From assembly GCA_031552535.1 (NCBI GenBank), contig JAVBMJ010000067.1:1-19419 (forward strand): a DNA stretch of 19,419 nt. Direction: 5' to 3'. This DNA is from JAVBMJ01 sp031552535 (lineage in GTDB: Bacteria; Bacteroidota; Bacteroidia; Bacteroidales; Rikenellaceae). Positions 9,052-15,490 of this stretch are shown here, piece by piece. The notes under the pieces are model-generated. The model was not told the DNA's origin. It saw nothing but the letters and a program-made list of their open reading frames with translations, and made no database searches. The position numbers and the translations under genes are program-made. Within the stretch, counting starts at the first letter, position 1, and every line of letters starts with the position of its first letter.

Positions 9052-10641
9052 ATGAAAAAATTCTTTACGTTGTTCGTGTATCTGTTTGCTGTTGCCCTGG
9101 TTGCACACGGCCAGGAAAAAGTCAAAGAGACCGTGGAAGCGAAGTATGATCGTAACGCATTGTCGGTTATCGTGGTAACTCATGCCGATCAATATGATGC
9201 GCAGATCGTGAATACACTGAAAAGCGTGGTCGGTGAGGGAAAATTCGATATCAACGATATCCCGACCAAAACATTTGCGGTAAATTCACCGCGCAACGGT
9301 CAGGCGCCGGCGATAGACAACCTCGTGGCACAGAATAATATCGGACGCCAGATAATTTCATACATATTCGACCGCCAGCCCAACGGCACGATGACGGCAC
9401 GCATAATAAACGAGCGTGGGGCATACAACGCGAAGGACCAGGATGTTATAAACGCCCAAAGTTCGAAACTCGGGATGAGCGAACTCGAGAACGCAGGATT
9501 GGGGCTCGTAGCCAACAGCTATCTGCTGGTGCTCGACTATACTAAGATAAGGCTCGATAAGAATTTTTTAGGCGATACGGTGCGTATGTCGGACGTCAAG
9601 GCTAACTTCTATAAAATAGTTTATAACGAAGAGGTGCAGAACGCCGTATTCGACACATGGATCGACGAAGGAGAAACCGATGCACAAAAAACAGCCCGCA
9701 ACAACGAGGCATACAACAATCTAAATGTCAAGATGAACCCGGTGGGTTCGTTTACTGTTACTACTTCTACTCCGGATGAGACAGGATGGCTGCCGGCACT
9801 GGTAGAGGGTGGTTACAACAAGGTCATAACAGAGGTCGAAAACCGTCACGATGCGCTGAAAGTGAAAGCGGCGATCATCAGTACCCGTCCGTTAAAGGCT
9901 AAGATCGGGAGCAAGGAAGGTGTTAAAAACGGGTCGCGCTATTTTGCATACAAAACCGTGATGAATGCCAATGGCACGACATCGTCGACCCGCACCGGTG
10001 TGGTCAGGGCGACGAAAGTAGCCGACAACCGCTACGTGGCCACAGGCAAGAGCGATGCATCGGAATTCCTTCAGATAGCCGGATGGAGCGTGCGCCAAGG
10101 CAATGTACTGCGCCAGCACAACGATGCCGGGGTGGGTATCGGCCTGGGCTGGAGGGCCGGCGGACTCGATGGTATTAACCTGCATGTAGACTACCTGGCC
10201 GACATCAAAACGAGTGGATTATCACAGTACGGCCTTTTGAGTGTGGTTGCCAACCGCTACAAGTGCGAACCTATTGCCGGAGTATACGACGCCAGCAACG
10301 TGTTCCCGCTGACGATGATGATCGGCTACGGTATCGGCTACCGTTTTGCGAAATATTTCGAGATCGTACCTCAGATAATGATAGGTTACGAAATGCTTTT
10401 GGACGACGACCAGGTTGCTAAAGATAACGAAACGAAAGAAGACACCGGAGCCGTTGCATTCCAGGGTGGCGTTAAGTTCTACGTCAACGTGGCATATCCG
10501 CTGCAGGTATACGTAGGAGCCGATTACTCCGGAGTATGGGGCAGCGAGGAAGCGCCCGTCAACTACAAATACATAATGAACCATATCGATAAAGATCGAA
10601 ACGGGACGGCATTCACCGTGGGATTGAAATATACGTTCTAA
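9052..10641 (+). CDS. Secreted protein with CsgG/FlgT-like periplasmic region and C-terminal outer-membrane beta-barrel
   Basis: I do not recognise a named family. The 529 aa protein has a signal peptide (cleavage likely at AHG|QEK, 20/21). Residues about 25-270 contain an alternating helix/strand segment in which GLVANSYLLVLDYTKI (near 150-166) resembles the core strand of CsgG/TolB-type domains. Residues about 284-345 (KIGSKEGVKNGSRYFAYKT, later SDASEFLQIAGWSV) look like the SH3-like C-terminal domain of FlgT. From about 360 the sequence alternates polar and hydrophobic residues with aromatic girdles and ends in GLKYTF, a terminal Phe typical of outer-membrane barrels. So a periplasmic module fused to a barrel is plausible (inference). 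The frame is open to a GTG at 9046, but ATG 9052 gives the natural MKKFF signal peptide. It is followed by a terminator hairpin and starts its own transcript. Confidence 0.85.
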   Translation: MKKFFTLFVYLFAVALVAHGQEKVKETVEAKYDRNALSVIVVTHADQYDAQIVNTLKSVVGEGKFDINDIPTKTFAVNSPRNGQAPAIDNLVAQNNIGRQIISYIFDRQPNGTMTARIINERGAYNAKDQDVINAQSSKLGMSELENAGLGLVANSYLLVLDYTKIRLDKNFLGDTVRMSDVKANFYKIVYNEEVQNAVFDTWIDEGETDAQKTARNNEAYNNLNVKMNPVGSFTVTTSTPDETGWLPALVEGGYNKVITEVENRHDALKVKAAIISTRPLKAKIGSKEGVKNGSRYFAYKTVMNANGTTSSTRTGVVRATKVADNRYVATGKSDASEFLQIAGWSVRQGNVLRQHNDAGVGIGLGWRAGGLDGINLHVDYLADIKTSGLSQYGLLSVVANRYKCEPIAGVYDASNVFPLTMMIGYGIGYRFAKYFEIVPQIMIGYEMLLDDDQVAKDNETKEDTGAVAFQGGVKFYVNVAYPLQVYVGADYSGVWGSEEAPVNYKYIMNHIDKDRNGTAFTVGLKYTF

Positions 10642-10651
10642 GGAAATCCAT

Positions 10652-10679
10652 CCGGGGTGTGCCCTCACACCCCGGCCTT
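10652..10679 (+). terminator. Terminator-like hairpin after the 529 aa barrel protein
   Basis: A perfect 10-bp stem, CCGGGGTGTG (10652-10661) with CACACCCCGG (10666-10675), closes a CCCT tetraloop 10 bp after the stop codon. The tail CCTTTCTC is only moderately T-rich, so termination may be partial, with some read-through into the following genes. Confidence 0.65.
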
Positions 10680-10705
10680 TCTCAGGAAGACCCTGCGAGG
10701 CTTGC

Positions 10706-10735
10706 TTTGAGAGGTTTAAACATACTCTAAATTTT
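10706..10735 (+). promoter_or_regulatory. Possible promoter-like site before the 172 aa secreted protein
   Basis: TTTG (10706-10709), an 18-bp spacer and TAAATTTT (10728-10735) resemble the Bacteroidetes consensus except for the last base and one base of spacing. It would leave a leader of only about 5 nt before ATG 10745, which is unusual. The site overlaps a 17-mer (10715-10731) that resembles the end of the palindromic element at 12315-12486, so the match may instead reflect that sequence. Weak call. Confidence 0.25.
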
Positions 10736-10744
10736 TATATTGAC

Positions 10745-11263
10745 ATGAAAAGGATTATAGCTATAATGCTGGGAATGACGCTTGTTGTCAGTGCCACAGG
10801 CTTGTACGGGCAGAAGAAGAAAGAGCGCGACGTTCTTTTCGGCAGCAGCTACAACTACGAGATCACCACAGTTAAAGTAGGCCAGGACGGCACCAAATAT
10901 GTCAAGGTCTGGGCTTTCGGCAAAAAGGTGGACCAGGCGGTGGTGCAGGCCAAAAAGAGTGCTGTGGCAGCCGCCATATTCCGCGGTATCCCGGGATGCA
11001 GCACAGCTATGCCTACACCGGCCATTTGCAGCGACCCTAACGCAGAGGAGAATCACCAGGCTTACTTCGAGAACTTTTTCGCAACAGGAGGCCCCTATTT
11101 GAAGTTCGTCAACATGACCACCGATGGAGTACCTTCGGGAACGGACTGTCTGCAGGTCAAGGGGGGCTACAAAGTTGCAATCTATGCGCAGATCATGTAC
11201 GACAACCTTCGCAAACAACTCGAAGCTGACGGGATAGTGAAAAAGCTGAATTCGGGATTTTAA
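10745..11263 (+). CDS. Secreted hypothetical protein, weakly LPP20/FlgP-like
   Basis: This 172 aa protein has a signal peptide with cleavage expected at LYG|QKK (22/23) and no lipobox, so it should be a soluble periplasmic or surface protein. After a charged start (KKKERD) there are short strands (YNYEITTVKV, KYVKVWAFG). Then comes a helix, KKVDQAVVQAKKSAVAAAIF at about 60-79, of the repeated-Ala type (A..A...A) seen after the first strand in LPP20/FlgP-like proteins. Cysteines near 85, 95 and about 137 could form a disulfide in the periplasm. The family assignment is my reading of pattern and not a database match. Its first 18 nucleotides (ATGAAAAGGATTATAGCT) are identical to those of the barrel gene at 14929. 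The next gene starts 27 bp downstream, so the two are probably co-transcribed. Confidence 0.82.
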   Translation: MKRIIAIMLGMTLVVSATGLYGQKKKERDVLFGSSYNYEITTVKVGQDGTKYVKVWAFGKKVDQAVVQAKKSAVAAAIFRGIPGCSTAMPTPAICSDPNAEENHQAYFENFFATGGPYLKFVNMTTDGVPSGTDCLQVKGGYKVAIYAQIMYDNLRKQLEADGIVKKLNSGF

Positions 11264-11290
11264 AATAACACTCAACGAGTTGGATAGCAT

Positions 11291-12262
11291 ATGAAAAAGT
11301 TGATTCTATCGATGTTGTGCGCTGTTCTGGTTATGACGGCTGCCGGACAGGCCAAGAAACCCGTCCTGATGGTCGTACCGAGTGATTCGTGGTGCAACTC
11401 GAATGGCTATGTGTATGAGTTCGACAATCAGGGCGCCATTGAAAAGATCCCTGATTACAATGCGGCATTGCTTAACAGTGCCGACCTGCGGTTGTTGATA
11501 ACCAAAATGGGGGCCATAATGGCCGAACGGGGATTCCCGTTGCAGGATCTGGAGCAGTCGCTCAAAAACCTGAGGACCGAAGCAGCCGAGATGTCGCTTA
11601 TCACGAGCAGCGGGAGCGGAAGCGCGATAGCGGAAAGTCCGATAGAGCGCCTGAACCGCACGGCAAAAGCGGATATACTGATCGACATGTCGTTCAGCGT
11701 AAAGAAAAACGGTCCGGTAAAGCAGGTTACTTTCAACGTGCGGGCCCTGGACGCATACACCTCGAAGCAAATATCGGGCGTGACGGGAGTCAGTTCGCCA
11801 TCGAGTGCAGCCCCGGTGGAGTTGTTGCTGGAAGAGGCGGTGTTGAGCTACATGGATAACTTTACTGCCCAACTGCAGGGCCATTTCGACGATATGTTCG
11901 CCAACGGCCGTGAAATCAAGGTCACTATGCGCCGTTTCGAGAGTTGCCCGTTTGATTTCGAGACGGAGTTCGACTACAACGGTCAAAGTGCTGAACTGGC
12001 CGACATTCTCGGAGTGTGGTTCGAGGACAATTGTGTGCAGGGGCGCTTCAGCCAGGGGGCACGTAGCAGTAATACCCTCGTTTTCGCTCAAGTACGCATG
12101 CCGCTTTATGGGAAGAGCCTTTCGGGGCGCGAGGTGGCCATCGACGCCACCGCTTTCATGCGCCCGATGGTATCGATGCTGGGTAAGGATCCCTACAATG
12201 TCCCGGTGAAGATATATCCTAAAGGCCAGGGTGAGGTGTGGCTCATCGTTGGCGAAAAGTAG
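11291..12262 (+). CDS. Secreted DUF6175-like protein with CsgG/TolB-N-type fold
   Basis: This 323 aa protein begins with a signal peptide cut at AAG|QAK (19/20). The mature start KKPVLMVVPSDSWCNSNGY and the downstream layout recall the Bacteroidota family DUF6175 (recalled, not searched). The core follows the pattern of CsgG/TolB N-terminal domains. It has a first strand (PVLMVVP, 24-30), a helix carrying L..LITKMGAIMAERGFPLQDL (about 69-92), the strand KADILIDMSFSV (about 127-138), a strand then a turn in VRALDAYTSKQISG (about 150-163), and a closing helix before a C-terminal repeat of similar content from about 215. That implies a possible duplicated domain. Function is unknown; this fold is used in CsgG, FlgT and TolB for assembly at the outer membrane. 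It follows the 172 aa gene by 27 bp. Confidence 0.85.
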   Translation: MKKLILSMLCAVLVMTAAGQAKKPVLMVVPSDSWCNSNGYVYEFDNQGAIEKIPDYNAALLNSADLRLLITKMGAIMAERGFPLQDLEQSLKNLRTEAAEMSLITSSGSGSAIAESPIERLNRTAKADILIDMSFSVKKNGPVKQVTFNVRALDAYTSKQISGVTGVSSPSSAAPVELLLEEAVLSYMDNFTAQLQGHFDDMFANGREIKVTMRRFESCPFDFETEFDYNGQSAELADILGVWFEDNCVQGRFSQGARSSNTLVFAQVRMPLYGKSLSGREVAIDATAFMRPMVSMLGKDPYNVPVKIYPKGQGEVWLIVGEK

Positions 12263-12307
12263 ATACAGGCGTGTTAGCATAGCGTCTGTTGTGGAAACAG
12301 TACCGGC

Positions 12308-12493
12308 ATGCAGGATTTAGAGTTTGTCTAAATCTCCCGAGGAAAATATTTATCGTTTCTTTGGTCTCTTTTTTTACAAAAATTTCGTCACATAGCACCA
12401 CTATGCTCCTCGATTTTTGCAAAAAACAGCCCTAAAAATAATTCGCAACTACTTTCCTCAGGAAAATTAGACATACTCTTATTCGGATGCAGG
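12308..12493. repeat. ~170 bp imperfect palindrome flanked by a 7 bp direct repeat (MITE-like)
   Basis: The 282 bp between two genes is mostly one inverted repeat. Left-arm segments AGAGTTTGTCTAA (12319-12331), CCGAGGAAA (12337-12345), TTTTTTTACAAAAAT (about 12370-12383) and CATAG (12391-12395) pair with right-arm CTATG (12401-12405), ATTTTTGCAAAAAA (12413-12426), TTTCCTCAGG (12453-12462) and TTAGACATACTCT (12467-12479). The centre is near 12398. Matching is imperfect, roughly three quarters by eye. The heptamer ATGCAGG lies on both sides (12308-12314 and 12487-12493), as a target-site duplication would. There is no open frame inside. It could be a MITE, or a hairpin that ends transcription in both directions. 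Confidence 0.7.
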
Positions 12494-12544
12494 GCCGGCG
12501 GGCTTTTCTGAAATTAAAACCATAGTCCCTAACAGTCAAAGATC

Positions 12545-13552
12545 ATGATAAAGAAAGTTTGTCTGCTATCAGCACTGCTGCTGCCGGCGCTTGCGGCTCC
12601 CGCCCAGACGGTAATGTCGTCGAAGGAGATGGTGGCCATAACCCCCATCGTGTGCGACGATGTGAACATACCTGCCGACGGGAGGGCATCGCTCAATACG
12701 AAGATGACACAAATAGTCACGCAGAACGGCATGGGGTCTTCGTCGATGTTGCTGGCACTCACGCCCAATGTCGTGTTCATCGACAAGCAGGTCACGACAA
12801 CGGCTCCCGCCCAATTTATAGTGGAGTTGGAGGTATCGCTCTATCTGCTGGATGTGGAAGCGGGTGTTGTACTCGACGAGATGTCTTTCAATGTCAAGGG
12901 GATCGACCGTCTGGAAAACAAGGCCATTGTCAGCGCGATCAACAGCATCAAAGCCAAAAGTCCGCAAACCAAGGCCTTTATGGACCGCTGCCGGACAAAG
13001 GTGATCGATTACTACAACACCCGCATCCCCACCCTGATCACCAAAGCCGAATCGTTGGCCGAAAGGCAACAATACGACGAAGCGTTGGCAGTGTTGGGAT
13101 CGATCCCCGAAAATGTCGACCAGTATCCTATGGTTGCCGACCGCATGGCGGTAATATACAAACAGATGATCGACAAATTCGGTGCACAGGCCCTGCAACA
13201 GGCCAAAGCCAAAGTAGCCCTCAGGGAGTATTCCGAGGCGTTCGACCTTTTGAGCGTGGTCGATCCGATGAGTTCTTCGTTCAAAGAAGCCGACGCATTG
13301 ATCGCTTCGGTCAAAAAGAACCTCGACGACAAGGAACGCGCTGCGAGGGAGTTGGAGATGAGACGGTATGAGCAGCGCCGCGAAGATGCCATGAGAGCGC
13401 ACGACGATGCCGTGACTATCAAAAAACAGGAAATCGACGCCGCCAAAAGCATAGGCAAATCGTCAGCCCTGGAGGCGGTGGCTACGGGCAGCAGCGAGGG
13501 ATCGTTCCAGAAGAAAGTCAATAAGTGGTTTATGAACTTTTTCAGGCGGTAG
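12545..13552 (+). CDS. Secreted hypothetical protein: CsgG-like N-terminal domain plus TPR-like helical repeats
   Basis: This 335 aa protein has a signal peptide cut at APA|QTV (20/21). Residues about 28-150 read as an alpha/beta domain similar in pattern to CsgG-type proteins: MVAITPIVCDDVNIP, a helix with L..KMTQIVTQNG, then QFIVELEVSLYLLDVEAGVV and FNVKGIDRLENKAIVSAI (about 91-135). Two helical hairpins of TPR type follow (AERQQYDEALAVLGSIP near 173-190; LREYSEAFDLLSVVDP near 225-242). Next is a long charged helix (about 255-305, rich in Arg, Glu and Asp) and an amphipathic basic-aromatic tail (KKVNKWFMNFFRR). The tail could touch a membrane or partner (inference). It lies after the palindromic element and before a 409 bp gap, so it may be a single-gene transcript. 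No named family is recognised. Confidence 0.83.
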   Translation: MIKKVCLLSALLLPALAAPAQTVMSSKEMVAITPIVCDDVNIPADGRASLNTKMTQIVTQNGMGSSSMLLALTPNVVFIDKQVTTTAPAQFIVELEVSLYLLDVEAGVVLDEMSFNVKGIDRLENKAIVSAINSIKAKSPQTKAFMDRCRTKVIDYYNTRIPTLITKAESLAERQQYDEALAVLGSIPENVDQYPMVADRMAVIYKQMIDKFGAQALQQAKAKVALREYSEAFDLLSVVDPMSSSFKEADALIASVKKNLDDKERAARELEMRRYEQRREDAMRAHDDAVTIKKQEIDAAKSIGKSSALEAVATGSSEGSFQKKVNKWFMNFFRR

Positions 13553-13561
13553 TGGCCGGCA

Positions 13562-13591
13562 CCGGATATTCCGGACGGTGTCACTACACCG
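13562..13591 (+). terminator. Tandem hairpins after the TPR-like protein gene (weak terminator)
   Basis: Two adjacent hairpins begin 9 bp after the stop codon: CCGG/CCGG around ATATT (13562-13574), and CGGTGT (13576-13581) with ACACCG (13586-13591) around CACT. No T-run follows, so termination is uncertain. Confidence 0.35.
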
Positions 13592-13961
13592 GAGTGTGTT
13601 AAGTATCCGTTTAAAGTTTCTCGTCCTCTGATTTTCTTCCCGGTCCTGCTTATCCGGTTTTGTCGTTAAACAGGCATCTCTATTCGTCTCACAACCTGAT
13701 TAAACAGGGGACGGAGACAGCACTTAAATAATCAGATAATGGACTTGGAAACTATTTTGAATTTATTAATCACGTTCTTTTATCCTCTTTTCCGTGCTTT
13801 CCCGCGGTGTGATTCGTTAAACAGGGCCGCTATTCGCCTCATCCCGCCGCGAAAAATCATCGGAAAAACGATATAAAATAATCTCGTTAACAAATCCAAA
13901 CAGCTTCTTAACGGATTCTGACGGGCGCACCAAATAAAAAACATAAAACGAACACCTGATT
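13592..13961. repeat. Gene-free leader region with imperfect direct repeats (TTAAACAGG units)
   Basis: This long gap has no credible coding frame. It contains an imperfect direct repeat of about 30 bp, 13663-13692 and 13814-13842. Both copies read TCGTTAAACAGG, a few variable bases, then CTATTCG(T/C)CTCA. A third partial copy, TTAAACAGGG, lies at about 13700-13709. A pyrimidine-rich block with CCTCT (13625-13629 and 13784-13788) precedes each full copy. The last ~80 bp before the ATG at 13962 are AT-rich. I could not find a good Bacteroidetes promoter match. Repeated units of this kind may be regulator sites or an old duplication; neither is shown by sequence alone. Confidence 0.5.
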
Positions 13962-14906
13962 ATGGCAACATGTCCAAAATGCGGGGATGAAATGCCCCAT
14001 CTTTCCAAAATATGTCCGCGGTGCGGTTACGCCGACACATCTGCCGATGCCTATGAAGGCGCCGACTCTATCTCGCTGCAACTCTCCGATGTGGAAGAGT
14101 GTCTCAATCAGATAAGGGATATTCCGATGCCGTCGATCTTCGACGGGATGCGAAATTTTGCATTCATAGGATACATCATAGGCACGCTGTTGTGTTTTGC
14201 GCTCGCCGCCATAAGTGAAAATATCGTGGTATGGGCTATAACGGCATTGATGCTGTTGATGGCCATAGTATCTATTGTACGCAAGTTGAAAGGCAAGAGC
14301 GGTGTGGACCGCGGCAAAGACCAGATAACGCAGATCATGACCCAATACGATTCGGCAAAGCGCAGGCTGGAAACATCATACGGCAAAAGCCGCGAGGTAA
14401 AGAGCGCCATGGCAGAGATAGAGTCGAGACTTAACGCTACGATGTCGCGTCGCCGTGCCGTTACGCGGCGTTCTTTCTTTCTGGGATTGGTTTTGATGTG
14501 CGTAATCGTATTTGCGGCATTCTCCATAGTGGGCATGATCACAAAATCGGCCGTGGATAAAGCTTTTGTGGAAGAGACCCAGGATATCTCCATATTACTG
14601 GACCGTGGCGACTACAAAGGAGCTGTACAATCGTATGTTATGAATGTGGCCGAAGACGATCCGGCAGCCGGGCATGTACGGGGACAGATCGTAAAGACGG
14701 CCCTTATGGCGGGGGACTACGATGCCGCCAGCGAGTTTTTCCTGGCATCGTGCATGGGGCGCACGGGAGATTACGATCAGGCACGCGCCATTGTAGCCGG
14801 ACGGATAGCTGCCGGGGAAGAGGTCCCGGCGCGGGAGTTCGTATCGAAATGCACAGGTCTGCGCTATAAATCCGATAAGAAGAAACTGGAGCAACTGCTA
14901 AAATAG
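13962..14906 (+). CDS. Zinc-ribbon inner-membrane protein with periplasmic helical-repeat domain (YdjG-like layout)
   Basis: This 314 aa protein begins with a zinc ribbon, CPKC at 4-7 and CPRC at 18-21. Two membrane helices lie at about 65-84 and 88-106. A basic, coiled-coil-prone cytoplasmic segment follows (about 107-170, with RKLKGKSGVDRGK and SRRRAVTRR), then a third membrane helix at about 171-193. The C-terminal ~120 residues are TPR-like helical pairs (LLDRGDYKGAVQSYV, ALMAGDYDAASEFF, MGRTGDYDQARAIVAG). By the positive-inside rule the ribbon and coil are cytoplasmic and the C-terminal repeats are periplasmic, so the protein could link the SPFH/GYF proteins inside with the secreted proteins outside (inference). 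The layout recalls Bacillus YdjG, encoded next to the SPFH gene ydjI, but I cannot confirm homology. It starts a tight gene run (22 and 34 bp gaps follow). Confidence 0.88.
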   Translation: MATCPKCGDEMPHLSKICPRCGYADTSADAYEGADSISLQLSDVEECLNQIRDIPMPSIFDGMRNFAFIGYIIGTLLCFALAAISENIVVWAITALMLLMAIVSIVRKLKGKSGVDRGKDQITQIMTQYDSAKRRLETSYGKSREVKSAMAEIESRLNATMSRRRAVTRRSFFLGLVLMCVIVFAAFSIVGMITKSAVDKAFVEETQDISILLDRGDYKGAVQSYVMNVAEDDPAAGHVRGQIVKTALMAGDYDAASEFFLASCMGRTGDYDQARAIVAGRIAAGEEVPAREFVSKCTGLRYKSDKKKLEQLLK

Positions 14907-14928
14907 TAAACGCCTTAATCATACCGAT

Positions 14929-15456
14929 ATGAAAAGGATTATAGCTTTGGTATTTTCGGTGTTCTCGGTTATGGCGGGTTCGGCTCAATCGAAGGGTTAT
15001 GTGGGGACCTTCGAATTCCGTACCGGCGGAGAGTTGGGCAACAACAAGGAATTTTCGATAGTTGACGGAACCTTAACCGCCGGCTATTCATTCAATAAAA
15101 CCCTGGCATTAAGCGTTGTGATGGACTTGGCCACAGGACTTTTCGACTATGGCGACACGCGTAATTATGAACTCAACACCACCCTCGGGGCATTGATGGG
15201 GATCAATCTCTATTCAGGCAAATACGACGGTTGGGAACTTACGTTGTCGTCGGGCAGCAGCCTCGGCGGATCGGATTGGGGTTATTTATATGGCGACGCA
15301 GGAATCCGCTGGCACAATTATCCGCTTTCGAAAAACAACTGGCACACATATTTCGCACTGGGAACCCGCTATTACAATTCGTATTACAGCAGATTCGACA
15401 ATCGTTGGATAATGTATGTCGGGATAGGCTTCAAATTCAGGGGCGTCAGAAAATAA
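14929..15456 (+). CDS. Small outer-membrane beta-barrel protein
   Basis: This 175 aa protein has a signal peptide cut at GSA|QSK (19/20). It is followed by alternating polar/hydrophobic stretches with aromatic residues at strand ends (YVGTFEFRTGG, GTLTAGYSFN, TLALSVVMDLATG, YELNTTLGALMGINLY, WELTLSSGSS, YLYGDAGIRWHNY, WHTYFALGTRYYN, RWIMYVGIGFKF). Eight such strands can be counted, consistent with a small OmpA/OmpX-sized barrel. It ends in KFRGVRK and not exactly in an aromatic residue, although the last strand is strongly amphipathic. It sits between the zinc-ribbon protein (22 bp) and the SPFH protein (34 bp). An outer-membrane protein in a run of inner-membrane stress-type genes suggests the complex reaches the outer membrane (inference). 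Function unknown. Confidence 0.85.
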   Translation: MKRIIALVFSVFSVMAGSAQSKGYVGTFEFRTGGELGNNKEFSIVDGTLTAGYSFNKTLALSVVMDLATGLFDYGDTRNYELNTTLGALMGINLYSGKYDGWELTLSSGSSLGGSDWGYLYGDAGIRWHNYPLSKNNWHTYFALGTRYYNSYYSRFDNRWIMYVGIGFKFRGVRK

Positions 15457-15490
15457 ATTTAGAAACTGTTCCTAAAAAACAATCGATAAA

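Noticed and set aside
12315..12486. Insertion sequence with transposase
   Set aside because: No open frame lies inside the palindrome and it is under 200 bp, so it can only be a non-autonomous element or a hairpin.
13663..13842. CRISPR-like repeats
   Set aside because: Only two full imperfect copies and one partial copy, with unequal spacing and no cas genes.
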